Assembly (NCBI RefSeq): GCF_026967805.1
Contig: NZ_JAPVBG010000003.1
Location: forward strand, 124,001 to 188,000
Source of the DNA: Blastococcus sp. VKM Ac-2987
Lineage (GTDB): Bacteria; Actinomycetota; Actinomycetes; Mycobacteriales; Geodermatophilaceae
DNA length: 64,000 nt
Reading direction: 5' to 3'
Position 1 is the first letter of the stretch, and the number at the start of each line of letters is the position of its first letter. A program made the translations under genes and the position numbers. Under the pieces are notes generated by a model. The model did no database searches. It was not told the origin of the DNA and saw only the letters and a list, made by a program, of their open reading frames with translations. Below are positions 32,996 through 42,089 of this stretch, piece by piece.

Positions 32996-33693
32996 CCGGC
33001 GGTGGCGGGACGGCTCCTCGGGTGGCGGTCGTCGTCCCGGTGCACGGGAACGAGGCGACGCTGCGGGAGCTCGCCGACCGGCTGGGGGCGGCGCTCGCCG
33101 GCCGGCCGTGGCGGCTCCGGCTGGTCGTCGACGCCTCGCCGGACGACAGCCTCGCCGTGGCGCGCGACCTCGCCGCCCGGGACCACCGGATCGCGGTGAC
33201 CGGGCTGACGGTCAACGTCGGGCAGCACGCCGCACTGGCCCGCGGGCTCGCCGACGAGGCGGCCGCCGACGCGTGGGTGTGCCTGGACGCCGACCTGCAG
33301 GACCCGCCGGAGGCGGTGCCGCTGCTGCTGGACCGGCTGGCCGCCGGCGACGTGGCGGCGGTGTTCGCCGGGCGGCGGGGCCGCTACGAGTCGCCGCTGC
33401 GGCGGCTCACCGGCACGCTGCACCGCCGCGTGGCGGGCCGGCTGACCGGGCTGCCCCCGGACGCCGGGGCCTTCCTGGCCATGGGGCCGGCGGTGCGGGC
33501 CGAGGTCGTGGCCGCCGTGCGGGAGCGGGGGGCACCCAGCGTCGTCCTCGCCGTCGGCGGCTCCGGCCGGGCCGTGTCGAGCGTGCCCGTCGTCCGGGAC
33601 CGGCGCCCGGTGGGCCGGTCGGCCTGGACCGCGCGGGCCCGGGTGCGGCAGTCGCTGCGGTCGCTGTACTGGGCGGTGCGGGCACGCCGCTGA
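32992..33693 (+). CDS. GT2 glycosyltransferase
   Basis: 233 residues, single GT-A domain of the polyprenyl-phosphate type. VAVVVPVHGNEATLRELADRL, VVDASPDDS in place of the usual VDDGS-D-S, and CLDADLQDPPEAVPLLLDRL with the metal-binding DxD. There are no C-terminal membrane helices, unlike many dolichol-phosphate mannosyltransferase relatives. GTGA overlap with the epimerase gene. It probably transfers a sugar to a lipid carrier or small acceptor whose identity depends on the two upstream enzymes. Confidence 0.82.
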   Translation: MTGGGGTAPRVAVVVPVHGNEATLRELADRLGAALAGRPWRLRLVVDASPDDSLAVARDLAARDHRIAVTGLTVNVGQHAALARGLADEAAADAWVCLDADLQDPPEAVPLLLDRLAAGDVAAVFAGRRGRYESPLRRLTGTLHRRVAGRLTGLPPDAGAFLAMGPAVRAEVVAAVRERGAPSVVLAVGGSGRAVSSVPVVRDRRPVGRSAWTARARVRQSLRSLYWAVRARR

Positions 33694-33703
33694 CCGCGTG
33701 CGG

Positions 33704-35158
33704 TCAGCGGGTCCAGAGCTGGAGGACGAGGTCGGTCTTGCCCGCCGGGAACTCGTACTGGTCGGCCATCCGGAGGCCGGCCGACCGGAGGATCGCGTCG
33801 TCGTCGGTGGGTTCGGGCTCCCCGCCGAGGAGCCGGCGCACCACCCAGACCCGGTCCTCGCCCGCGGGTGCGTCGTCCGGGGGGAGGACGACGTCCGGCC
33901 GCAGCCGGGGCGCCAGGGTCCGCACGTAGTGGTCGAGACCGGTGGCCGACCGCTGGTCGGCGGCGACGACCGGCTCGCCGGGCCGGTGCACCTCGGCCAG
34001 GACCGCGACCAGGTCGTCGGCCCGCTCGCGCGGGCCGCGGTCGGCGAGCGGCGCGGAGGCCAGCAGGGAGCAGCCCAGCAGCAGCGCCGCCACCGGGACC
34101 CGCGCCGGCCGCGGCAGCGCCATCGCGCCGGCCGCGGCGAGCACGCCCAGGCCGAGCAGTCCCGCCAGCAGGTAGCGGGGCAGGAAGACCGGCCGCACCA
34201 GCTCGGCGGCCACCAGGAGCAGCAGCGGCACGACCAGCCAGCACGCGCCGACCACGCGGGCGCCGGTCGCGCGGAACGCCCCCACCACGGCCAGCCCCAG
34301 CGCCACGTAGAGGAGCGGGGTCCGCCCGCCCGCCCACGCCTCGGCGGCGAGCGCGACCAGCCGGCCGCCGGTGTCGCGCAGGTGCTCGGCGTTCCGCGCA
34401 CCCGTCCCGTTCAGGACGGCGAGGCCCACGAAGCCCACGGCCGGCAGGGCGGCCAGCGCACCGGTGAGGACGACCGGGAACGCCCGCCGTCCCCGGAGCA
34501 GCACCGCGGCGACGACGAAGGAGGCGAGCACGGTGACCGCGTACCAGTGCGCCAGGCCCATGCCCGCCCCCGCCAGGCCGAACAGCAGCAGGCCGCGCGG
34601 CGGGGACTGCAGCCAGCGGACCAGCCCGAGCGCCGTGGCGCCGGTGGCCAGGACGGCCAGGCCGTAGCTACGGGCCTCGACGGACTGCTCCAGGACCAGC
34701 GGGTTGGCACCCAGCACCAGCCCGGCCAGCACGCCGGTGCCCCGGCCGGCGAGGCGGGTCAGCGCCCGGGTGGTCAGCGAGAGCCCGCCCGCCGTCGCCA
34801 GGAGGGAGAGGACGCGGAGGGAGGTGTCCCCGCCCAGGCCCGGCACGGAGGTCCACAGGTACGTGACGAGGTAGTAGGGGGCGTTGTAGGACGGCGGCAC
34901 GCCGGCCAGGTAGCTGGCGGTGCCCTCGCCGCTGGCGATCGCGGTGAGGATGTCGCCCAGCGGCAGGCGCGCCACCTCGGCGGTGAAGAGCTCGTCGAAC
35001 CAGAGGCCGTGGCCTGGGAGCAGCAGCCAGCCGCCGAGGAGGGCGACGAGCGCCGCGGGCAGCAGCTCCACCGGCGACCAGCGCGCCGGCGCTACGGCGT
35101 CCCCGTCCGGGCGGCTCGGGGAGGCGGCGGCCGGGGGCACCTCCGTCGCCGTCGTCAC
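33704..35158 (-). CDS. GT-C (GT39-like) membrane glycosyltransferase
   Basis: 484 residues with about ten membrane helices. LWFDELFTAEVARLPL in the first outer loop has the acidic pair of GT-C enzymes that use polyprenyl-phosphate sugars, and SYNAPYYLVTYLW follows. A soluble C-terminal part (about 385-484) ends in VLQLWTR. It is convergent with the GT2 gene, 10 bases apart; the GT2 could supply lipid-linked sugar for it, but that is guesswork. Leaderless start GTG 35158. Confidence 0.78.
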   Translation of the reverse strand: MTTATEVPPAAASPSRPDGDAVAPARWSPVELLPAALVALLGGWLLLPGHGLWFDELFTAEVARLPLGDILTAIASGEGTASYLAGVPPSYNAPYYLVTYLWTSVPGLGGDTSLRVLSLLATAGGLSLTTRALTRLAGRGTGVLAGLVLGANPLVLEQSVEARSYGLAVLATGATALGLVRWLQSPPRGLLLFGLAGAGMGLAHWYAVTVLASFVVAAVLLRGRRAFPVVLTGALAALPAVGFVGLAVLNGTGARNAEHLRDTGGRLVALAAEAWAGGRTPLLYVALGLAVVGAFRATGARVVGACWLVVPLLLLVAAELVRPVFLPRYLLAGLLGLGVLAAAGAMALPRPARVPVAALLLGCSLLASAPLADRGPRERADDLVAVLAEVHRPGEPVVAADQRSATGLDHYVRTLAPRLRPDVVLPPDDAPAGEDRVWVVRRLLGGEPEPTDDDAILRSAGLRMADQYEFPAGKTDLVLQLWTR

Positions 35159-35164
35159 CCCTGC

Positions 35165-35170
35165 AGGTTA
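35165..35170 (-). promoter_or_regulatory. -10 box TAACCT of a leaderless promoter
   Basis: On the minus strand TAACCT lies 6 bases before GTG 35158. Confidence 0.5.
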
Positions 35171-35231
35171 GGCGACCCTGTGCGACGTCCCGGCGCGGCG
35201 GCGGGGACCGGCCGGTGGGAGCGGCCCCGGT

Positions 35232-35696
35232 TCAGGCGGGCTCGCGCCGCATGGGCACGTGCGGGATGCCGTCCTCCACGTAGCCCGGCCCGCTGCGGCG
35301 GAATCCGAACCGCTCGTACCAGGACTCCAGGTAGGCCTGGGCGCCCAGCGTGAGCGGCCCGTCGCCGTAGCTCCGCAGCGCCTCGCCGATCAACCGCGCG
35401 GACAGCCCGCGGCCGCGCGCGCCGACCGCGGTCGCCACCCGGCCGATGGCCCGCGTGGGGCCGTCGTCGAGCACCCGGATGGTCGCCAGCACCGCGCCGT
35501 CGGCCGCCTCGAGCCACAGGTGCTCGGTGGCCGGCTCGACGTCCCGGCCGTCGAGCTCCGGGTAGGGGCACTCCTGCTCCACCACGAAGACGTCGACCCG
35601 CAGGCGGCACAGCCCGTAGACCTCGAACGGGGTCAGGTCGGCGAACCGGGCGCGGCGGAGACGGGGTTCGGCGGCGGGCGGCCCTCCGGAGGTCAT
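35232..35696 (-). CDS. ElaA-like GNAT acetyltransferase
   Basis: 154 residues. FEVYGLCRLRVDVFVVEQECPYPELDG and TEHLWLE are the ElaA/YitI signature, and VATAVGARGRGLSARLIGEAL is the acetyl-CoA pyrophosphate loop (RGRGLS). It should N-acetylate a small amine; the substrate is unknown. The start is fixed by TACAAC 6 bases upstream. Confidence 0.88.
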   Translation of the reverse strand: MTSGGPPAAEPRLRRARFADLTPFEVYGLCRLRVDVFVVEQECPYPELDGRDVEPATEHLWLEAADGAVLATIRVLDDGPTRAIGRVATAVGARGRGLSARLIGEALRSYGDGPLTLGAQAYLESWYERFGFRRSGPGYVEDGIPHVPMRREPA

Positions 35697-35702
35697 GCCG
35701 CA

Positions 35703-35708
35703 GTTGTA
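35703..35708 (-). promoter_or_regulatory. -10 box TACAAC of a leaderless promoter
   Basis: On the minus strand TACAAC is 6 bases before the ATG of the GNAT gene; same arrangement as at 27505-27510. Confidence 0.5.
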
Positions 35709-35804
35709 GCCCGGCGGCCGCCGGCACCCGACGTCCGGGTGGCGGGCCGGGGAACTCCCGGAGGCCGAGGGGAAGACGGCGACCAGGCGGGTAGGAGGGG
35801 GCGC

Positions 35805-36056
35805 ATGTCGATGATGGACCCCCTGGACCCCTTCTCCGGTAGAGCGGACGACGACGGCATCCCCGCCGCCGACCCGGGCCCCGGTGCGCCCCCGACCGCG
35901 GAGGGCTTCGGCGAGGCGGGCGGGCAGCCCGACCGGCCGGATAAGGTCGGCGGCCCGCCGGCGGACCCAGCCGCCGGGCCGGACGCCGACCTGCCGGACG
36001 ATCCGCCCTTCCGCACCCCGGACCCGCACGACGTGGGCCCGGGGTCGGAGAGCTGA
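35805..36056 (+). CDS. Small acidic, proline-rich hypothetical protein
   Basis: 83 residues, mostly Pro, Asp and Gly, with no hydrophobic core (MDPLDPFSGRADDDG at the start), so probably disordered. TAGGAGGGGG precedes the ATG. Composition alone supports it weakly, but the strong ribosome site and fit between neighbours favour a real gene. Confidence 0.5.
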   Translation: MSMMDPLDPFSGRADDDGIPAADPGPGAPPTAEGFGEAGGQPDRPDKVGGPPADPAAGPDADLPDDPPFRTPDPHDVGPGSES

Positions 36057-36071
36057 GCGACACCGGCCGGT

Positions 36072-36590
36072 CTACACGCCCAGCGCGGTGGTGGCCCTGT
36101 CGACCAGCTGGAAGTGGCCGACGGCCCAGAAGGCGACGCCCGCCGCGACGAGCCCGCCGACGGTGACGGCGAGCGAGCTGACCGGGTGCTGGCGGGCGTG
36201 CCGCCAGGCGTCGAGCGCCTTGCGCCGGAAGGTGGCGAAGAAGCGGCGGGCCCAGTCGAACTCGGTGGACCAGACCCAGAGACCGGCCAGCACCGGCGGG
36301 ATGGTGAGCGGGCCGGGGAGGACCGTCAGCGCGATGCCGATGAGCACCAGCAGCAGCCCGGCGGTGAAGACGGCGATCCGGTAGGCGATCGCCACGCTCG
36401 GGTTGCGGTGCACCCGGTCGCGGAACGAGCCCGGCTTCACCGGGCGGGGCTTGCCGAGCCCGTCGGTGCAGTGCGCGCACCGGGTGGCGCCCCGGTCGCC
36501 GGCGGGAGGCTGCCCGGCGGCGCGGTTGCCGGTCACCCGGTAGCCGGCCGGGCGGGTGGTCTGCGAGGGGGAGGGCGTGCGGGCAGCCAC
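36072..36590 (-). CDS. PGPGW / TIGR02611-like membrane protein
   Basis: 172 residues. A two-cysteine CAHC lies in the N-terminal tail, then HRNPSVAIAYRIAVFTAGLLLVLIG and LTVLPGPLTIPPVLAGLWVWSTEFDWARR, the PGPGW-type double-helix signature, and a third helix near the C terminus. Function unknown. GTG 36590 is chosen because GAGGAG lies 9 bases upstream; a GTG at 36623 has its ribosome site too close. Confidence 0.75.
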   Translation of the reverse strand: MAARTPSPSQTTRPAGYRVTGNRAAGQPPAGDRGATRCAHCTDGLGKPRPVKPGSFRDRVHRNPSVAIAYRIAVFTAGLLLVLIGIALTVLPGPLTIPPVLAGLWVWSTEFDWARRFFATFRRKALDAWRHARQHPVSSLAVTVGGLVAAGVAFWAVGHFQLVDRATTALGV

Positions 36591-36710
36591 GGAAGCGGGC
36601 TCCTCGGGACGTGAGGAGAGCACTCCTCGGGCGGAACGGGGCGGGCGATCTCTACCCGGTTCCGCCCGAGAGCATGCCGGTTGTGCGCTATCCGACTGCG
36701 GGCGGCCGGA

Positions 36711-37250
36711 TCAGCTCTGGGCGACGCCGCGCGCGACCTCACCGGGGCGCTGCTGCTCCCCGGCGTAGGAGCTGATCGCCACCAGGGCGCCGGTGAGCGC
36801 CGGGATGACCCACTGCAGCCGGTCGAGCTGCTCCTGGGCGGCGGCCACCTCGGCCTTCGTCCGCTTGGTGGGCTTGGTGCCCGAGCGGGACGGGACCGAT
36901 CCGGCGCCGGACACGACCTGCCCGAGGACGCGGCTGTACGCGGTGACGCCGAGGGCGGCGGCGGTGAGCAGGGTCTTCATCGCCGCCATCGAGGCGACAC
37001 CCTGCTGCTCGGCGAGGCGGCCGCGGTTGGCCCGGAGCTGCCCCACGCTGCCGACGAGGTGGGCGCCGATGGCGACCGCGTTCACCGGGGTCCACCGGTC
37101 CCAGCCGGCGTTGGCGACCCGCCCCGTGCTGCGGGCGCCGGAGGCCTCGGCCGCCGCGGCGTTCAGGGCGACGGCGTTGGCCAGCGTGCCGCCGAACCAG
37201 GCGGACAGGCCGAGGTCGTGCAGGGAGCGGGACAGGGTGTTGCGGGCCAT
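36711..37250 (-). CDS. Conserved membrane protein of unknown function
   Basis: 179 residues, ARNTLSRSLHDLGLSAWFGGTLANAVALN at the N terminus, then WTPVNAVAIGAHLVGSVGQL, AMKTLLTAAALGVTAYSRVLGQ and WVIPALTGALVAISSYAGEQQ, giving about four membrane segments with a Lys/Thr-rich cytoplasmic loop (KPTKRTKAE). I know similar actinobacterial hypothetical proteins by this GLSAWFGGTLAN start but no function. Confidence 0.68.
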   Translation of the reverse strand: MARNTLSRSLHDLGLSAWFGGTLANAVALNAAAAEASGARSTGRVANAGWDRWTPVNAVAIGAHLVGSVGQLRANRGRLAEQQGVASMAAMKTLLTAAALGVTAYSRVLGQVVSGAGSVPSRSGTKPTKRTKAEVAAAQEQLDRLQWVIPALTGALVAISSYAGEQQRPGEVARGVAQS

Positions 37251-37340
37251 GAGCTGGCTCCTCGTGTCGGGGAAAACCGCTCCCTACCCGGTGGTGCCGT
37301 GATCACTCCGGATGGCGGACGCCCCGGCCCGCGGGGTGCG

Positions 37341-37610
37341 TCAGCTGCCGTACCGGGCGGCCGAGCGGGCGCGCGCCTTCGCCGCCTCGGTCTCGCGGTC
37401 CTTGGGCGGCGCGGTCGTGACCAGGGCGTCCAGGAGCCGGGCCGATGCGGCCGCCACCTCGGCGACCGCTTGCTCGAACACCTCGGCGTTGGCGCGCGAC
37501 GGCTTTACCGTCCCGCTGATCTTGCGCACGTACTGCAGCGCGGCGGCCTGGATCTCGTCGTCGGCCGCGGGCGGCTCGAAGTTCGCCAGCGGGCGGATGT
37601 TGCGGCACAT
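37341..37610 (-). CDS. DUF2277 family protein
   Basis: 89 residues. MCRNIRPLANFEPPAADDEI then AALQYVRKISGTVKPSRAN is the nearly invariant DUF2277 start (MCRNI). Short basic protein of unknown function, widespread in actinobacteria and some proteobacteria. Confidence 0.88.
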   Translation of the reverse strand: MCRNIRPLANFEPPAADDEIQAAALQYVRKISGTVKPSRANAEVFEQAVAEVAAASARLLDALVTTAPPKDRETEAAKARARSAARYGS

Positions 37611-37697
37611 GCCGGCAGCGTAGGAGCCGGCGGGCCGGTCCGGGGTTCCCTCGTCGGCGGACGGGGAACCGGGGACAGGGGGGCGGGAGGGGACGCG

Positions 37698-38108
37698 GTG
37701 ACGGTGCTCGTCGTGGACGTCGCGAACGTCGTCGGCTCCCGTCCGGATGGCTGGTGGCGGGATCGCGCCGGCGCGGCGGGCCGGTTGCTGCAGCGGCTGT
37801 CCGGCCTGCCCGGATCCGAGGCGGCGGGCCCGGACGGTGGGCCGCTGGGCTGCACCGCGGTGGTGGCCGTCGTCGAGGGGGCCGCCCGGGACGTGCCGGC
37901 ACCCGACGGGGTGCGCGTCGTCCGGGCGCAGGCGAGCGGTGACGACGCCCTCGTCGAGTCCGTCGCGGGCCTGGCCGGCGACGACGACGTGCTCGTGGTC
38001 ACCGCGGACCGGGGGCTGCGCGCCCGGTTGCCCGACGGGGTGGCCGCCGCCGGGCCCGGCTGGCTTCTCGCTGAGCTCGACCGCATGACCGCCGGGGGCG
38101 TCGGGTAG
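37698..38108 (+). CDS. NYN/PIN-like small protein
   Basis: 136 residues. TVLVVDVANVVGSRPDGWWRDR has the first acidic residues (DxAN), a middle DALVESVAGL and VVTADRGLRARL a later acidic pair, in the order found in NYN/PIN ribonuclease folds. The active-site set looks plausible, so it may cut RNA, but no partner is nearby. GGAGGGGAC precedes GTG 37698. Confidence 0.62.
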   Translation: MTVLVVDVANVVGSRPDGWWRDRAGAAGRLLQRLSGLPGSEAAGPDGGPLGCTAVVAVVEGAARDVPAPDGVRVVRAQASGDDALVESVAGLAGDDDVLVVTADRGLRARLPDGVAAAGPGWLLAELDRMTAGGVG

Positions 38109-38168
38109 TCGGTCGTGGACAACCGGTCTCCCCGGACACCGGCCGCAGCCCCAGGCGAGGAGTTCTCC

Positions 38169-39068
38169 GTGCCGATCCCCCCCACCGACGGATCACCGCT
38201 CACCGCGCTGATCACCGGCGCGTCCAGCGGCATCGGCCGGGCGACGGCGGTGCGGCTGGCCGGCCGCGGCGCCCGGCTGGTCCTCGTCGCCCGGGGGCGC
38301 GAGCCGCTGGAGGCCACCGCCGCCGAGGCGCGCGCGGCCGGCGCGGCCGCCGTCACCGTCTGCCCGGCCGACGTCCTGGACGAGGACGCGATCCGCGCGG
38401 TCGTCTCGTCCGCGGTCGCCGAGTTCGGCCGGCTCGACGTCGTGGTGCACTCGGCGCAGGTCATGGCCTACGGCCGGATCGAGGACGTGCCCAAGGAGGT
38501 CTTCGAGCGGGTCGTCGACACCTCGCTGCACGGGACCGCCACCCTGGCCCGGCACGTCCTGCCCGTGTTCCGCAGGCAGGCCGGCGGCCACCTCGTCATC
38601 GTGAACTCGCTGCTCGGCAACGTCACGACCCCGGTGCTGGGCAGCTACGCCGTCGCGAAGTGGGGGCAGCTGGGCCTGGCCCGGGTGCTGCAGCAGGAGA
38701 CCCGCGACGAACCGGGGATCTCCGTCTCGATCGTCCAGCCCGGCGGGGTGGACACGCCGATCTACTACCAGGCGGCCTCCTGGGCCGGCAGCACCGGCCG
38801 GCCGCCGCCGCCGGTGTACTCGCCGGAGCGGGTGGCGCGACGGGTGCTGTCCACCCTGGAGAACCCGCGGCGGATCGTGCAGGCCGGCGTGGCCAACCAC
38901 CTGATCACGGCCGGCTTCCGGCTCCTGCCGGGGCTCTACGACGCGCTCGTCGAGCCGCTGCTGCGCACCTTCGCCCTGGCGGGGGACGACGTGCCGCCGA
39001 CCGAGGGGAACGTGTTCGAGTCCCGGCCGGAGGGGAACGCGGCCGAGGGTCGCTGGCGCAGCATCTGA
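38169..39068 (+). CDS. SDR-family oxidoreductase
   Basis: 299 residues. TGASSGIGRATAVRLAGRG is the cofactor loop, VNSLLGN holds the catalytic Ser and YAVAKWG the Tyr and Lys. A C-terminal extension of about 60 residues after PIYYQAASWAG is unlike minimal classical SDRs and may touch a membrane or a large substrate. GTG 38169 follows GCGAGGAG; GTG 38115 would add 18 residues. Substrate unknown. Confidence 0.85.
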   Translation: MPIPPTDGSPLTALITGASSGIGRATAVRLAGRGARLVLVARGREPLEATAAEARAAGAAAVTVCPADVLDEDAIRAVVSSAVAEFGRLDVVVHSAQVMAYGRIEDVPKEVFERVVDTSLHGTATLARHVLPVFRRQAGGHLVIVNSLLGNVTTPVLGSYAVAKWGQLGLARVLQQETRDEPGISVSIVQPGGVDTPIYYQAASWAGSTGRPPPPVYSPERVARRVLSTLENPRRIVQAGVANHLITAGFRLLPGLYDALVEPLLRTFALAGDDVPPTEGNVFESRPEGNAAEGRWRSI

Positions 39069-39213
39069 CCGGCACCGCCGGGCCCCCGGGACGGCGCGGC
39101 GCACCAGCGGTGTGAACGGCGTGTTCCGTCCCGTCGCAGCCCATTGCCCGGGCGAGGTCGCCGGGCCAGGCTGGCCCTCCCCGACCTGCGGGGGCTGACC
39201 GGGAGGCCGAGCC

Positions 39214-40677
39214 ATGACCGCCGATCCACGAGCACGTCCCGCCCGCCCCGCGACCCGGCACGGGGTCGAGGCCGAAGCGGTGGCGGCCGGTTACCACCAG
39301 AAGCGGCAGCTGCGCACCGGGACCGCCGGCTGGGTGCTGCTGGCCGGGCTCGGTGTCGCCGCCGTCATCTCCGGTGACTACGCGGGCTGGAACTTCGGCC
39401 TGGCCGAGGGCGGCTTCGGCGGCCTGCTGATCGCCGTCGCGCTGATGGCGCTCATGTACTCGGCGATGGTGTTCGGCCTGGCCGAGCTCGGCTCGGCCCT
39501 GCCGACCGCGGGCGGCGGCTACACCTTCGCCCGCCGGGCGCTGGGCCCCTGGGGCGGCTACGCCACCGGGGTCGCGGTGCTCATCGAGTACGCCATCGCG
39601 CCGGCGGCGATCGCCACCTTCATCGGCGCCTACGTGGAGTCCCTCGGGCTGTTCGGGATCACCGACGGCTGGTGGATCTACCTGGCCGTCTACGCGCTGT
39701 TCATCGGCATCCACCTCCTGGGGGTCGGCGAGGCGCTCAAGGTCATGCTGGTCATCGCGGGCATCGCCGTCGCCGGGCTGGTGGTGTACCTGGCCGGGGC
39801 CATCCCCGCCTTCGACGCGGCGAACCTGCTCGACATCGCGCCCACCGACGCCGCCGGCGCCTCGGACTTCCTGCCGTTCGGCCTCATGGGCATCTGGGCG
39901 GCGTTCCCGTTCGCCATCTGGTTCTTCCTCGCCGTCGAGTGCGTGCCGCTGGCCGCCGAGGAGGCTCGCGACCCCGCCCGCGCCATGCCGCGCGGCATCG
40001 TCGCGGCCATGGGGCTGCTGCTGGTGCTCGCGGTGCTCATGCTGGTCTTCACCGCCGGGGCGGGCGGCTCGGAGACCATCTCGGCCAGCGGCAACCCGCC
40101 GGTCGAGGCGCTCCAGGTGGCCGGCGCGTCGTCGGCGCTCACCTCGGTGGTGAACTACGCCGGGCTGTTCGGGCTGGTCGCCAGCTTCTTCTCGATCATC
40201 TACGCCTACTCGCGGCAGACCTTCGCGCTCTCCCGCGCCGGCTACCTGCCGCGGGCGCTGTCGGTGACCAACTCCCGCAAGGCGCCGGTGCTGGCGCTGC
40301 TGGTGCCCGGAGCCGTCGGGTTCGTGCTGTCGCTCACCGGGCAGGGCGCGATGCTGCTCAACATGGCCGTCTTCGGGGCCACGGTCTCGTACGTGCTGAT
40401 GATGGTCAGCCACATCGTGCTGCGCCGCCGGGAGCCCGAGCTGCCGCGGCCGTACCGGACGCCGGGCGGCACGGCGACCACCGGCACCGCGCTCGTGCTC
40501 GCCGCCGCGGCCGTCGTCGCCACCTTCCTCGTCGACGAGGTCGCCGCGCTGTGGACGCTGGCCGCCTACGCGCTCTTCCTCGGGTACTTCGCGGTCTACA
40601 GCCGCCACCACCTCGTGGCGTCGGCCCCGGAGGAGGAGTTCGAGCTGCTCGCCGCGGCCGAGGAGGAGGTGCGGTGA
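39214..40677 (+). CDS. eat: Ethanolamine permease (APC superfamily)
   Basis: 487 residues, twelve membrane helices. VAAVISGDYAGWNFGLAEGGFGG near the first helix, then GPWGGYATG, ECVPLAAEEARDPARAMPRG and YSRQTFALSRAGYLPR, typical of Eat ethanolamine permeases. It would bring in ethanolamine for the ammonia-lyase encoded next; its stop overlaps the eutB start (GTGA). GGGAGGC precedes the ATG. Confidence 0.9.
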   Translation: MTADPRARPARPATRHGVEAEAVAAGYHQKRQLRTGTAGWVLLAGLGVAAVISGDYAGWNFGLAEGGFGGLLIAVALMALMYSAMVFGLAELGSALPTAGGGYTFARRALGPWGGYATGVAVLIEYAIAPAAIATFIGAYVESLGLFGITDGWWIYLAVYALFIGIHLLGVGEALKVMLVIAGIAVAGLVVYLAGAIPAFDAANLLDIAPTDAAGASDFLPFGLMGIWAAFPFAIWFFLAVECVPLAAEEARDPARAMPRGIVAAMGLLLVLAVLMLVFTAGAGGSETISASGNPPVEALQVAGASSALTSVVNYAGLFGLVASFFSIIYAYSRQTFALSRAGYLPRALSVTNSRKAPVLALLVPGAVGFVLSLTGQGAMLLNMAVFGATVSYVLMMVSHIVLRRREPELPRPYRTPGGTATTGTALVLAAAAVVATFLVDEVAALWTLAAYALFLGYFAVYSRHHLVASAPEEEFELLAAAEEEVR

Positions 40678-42089
40678 CCGTCCGCCGGACGACGCTGGGC
40701 GGGCACACGTACGAGTTCCCGGCCCTGTCGGATCTGCTGGCCAAGGCGACGCCGGCCCGCTCGGGCGACGTGCTGGCCGGGTGCGCGGCGGAGTCGGCGG
40801 CGCAGCGGGTCGCCGCCCAGACGGTCCTGGCCGACCTGCCGCTGAGCACCTTCCTCACCGAGCAGGTGGTCGGCTACGAGGAGGACGACGTCACGCGGCT
40901 GATCCTGGACACCCACGACCCGGTCGCGTTCGCACCCGTCGCCGCGCTGTCCGTGGGGGAGTTCCGCGACCGGCTGCTCGGCTGGGCCGCCGCCGGGGAC
41001 GAGGCGGCGATCAGCGGGCTGGCCCGCGGCCTCACCCCGGAGATGGTGGCCGCGACGTCGAAGCTGATGCGCAACGCCGACCTGGTCGCGGTGGGGCGCC
41101 GGGCGCGGGTGGTGACCGGGCTGCGCAGCACCCTGGGGCTGCCCGGGCGGCTGGCGTCGCGGCTGCAGCCCAACCACCCGACCGACGACCCGATCGGCGT
41201 CACGGCCTCGATCGTCGACGGGCTGCTGCAGGGGTCCGGGGACGCGGTGATCGGCATCAACCCGGCCACCGACTCCCCGGGACGGACGATCGCGCTCCTG
41301 GAGCTGGTGGACGCGGTGATCCAGCGTTACGACATCCCCACCCAGTCCTGCGTGCTGGCCCACGTGACGACGACGCTGCAGGCGCTGGAGAAGGGGGCGC
41401 CGGTGGACCTGGTGTTCCAGTCGGTCGCCGGCACCCAGCCGGCCAACCGGGGATTCGGCGTCACCCTCGACCTGCTCGCCGAGGCGCGGGAGGGCGCGCT
41501 GGCGCTGGGTCGCGGGACGGTCGGGCGCAACGTCACCTACTTCGAGACCGGCCAGGGCTCGGCGCTGTCGGCGGACGCGCACCGCGGCGTCGACGGGCGG
41601 CCGGTGGACCAGCAGACCCTCGAGGCGCGGGCCTACGCCGTCGCCCGGCACTTCGAGCCGCTGCTGGTCAACACGGTGGTCGGGTTCATCGGACCCGAGT
41701 ACCTCTACGACGGCAAGCAGGTGATCCGGGCCGGGCTGGAGGACCACTTCTGCGGCAAGCTGCTCGGCCTGCCCATGGGGGTCGACGTCTGCTACACCAA
41801 CCACGCCGAGGTCGACGCCGACGACACCGACACCCTGACCCTGCTGCTGGGCGCGGCGGGCTGCCCGTTCGTCATCGCCGTCCCCGGGTCCGACGACGTG
41901 ATGCTGCACTACCAGTCGCTGTCGTTCTCGGACGTGCTCACCGCCCGGCAGGTGCTCGGCCTCCGGCCGGCGCCGGAGTTCGAGGCCTGGCTGGCCCGGA
42001 TGGACCTGCTGGACGACGACGGGCGGGTGCGGTCGCTGACCGCGGACGCACCCGGGGCGAAGGCGCTGCTCGCGGCGGCGCGGTCGTGA
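40674..42089 (+). CDS. eutB: Ethanolamine ammonia-lyase large subunit
   Basis: 471 residues, TIM-barrel subunit that binds ethanolamine and the top face of adenosylcobalamin. LSTFLTEQVVGYEEDDVTRL, GINPATDS, VFQSVAGTQPANRGFGV, YFETGQGSALSADAH and YTNHAEVDADD are characteristic EutB segments. With EutC it converts ethanolamine to acetaldehyde and ammonia. GTGA overlap with the permease, and again with eutC. Confidence 0.95.
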   Translation: MTVRRTTLGGHTYEFPALSDLLAKATPARSGDVLAGCAAESAAQRVAAQTVLADLPLSTFLTEQVVGYEEDDVTRLILDTHDPVAFAPVAALSVGEFRDRLLGWAAAGDEAAISGLARGLTPEMVAATSKLMRNADLVAVGRRARVVTGLRSTLGLPGRLASRLQPNHPTDDPIGVTASIVDGLLQGSGDAVIGINPATDSPGRTIALLELVDAVIQRYDIPTQSCVLAHVTTTLQALEKGAPVDLVFQSVAGTQPANRGFGVTLDLLAEAREGALALGRGTVGRNVTYFETGQGSALSADAHRGVDGRPVDQQTLEARAYAVARHFEPLLVNTVVGFIGPEYLYDGKQVIRAGLEDHFCGKLLGLPMGVDVCYTNHAEVDADDTDTLTLLLGAAGCPFVIAVPGSDDVMLHYQSLSFSDVLTARQVLGLRPAPEFEAWLARMDLLDDDGRVRSLTADAPGAKALLAAARS

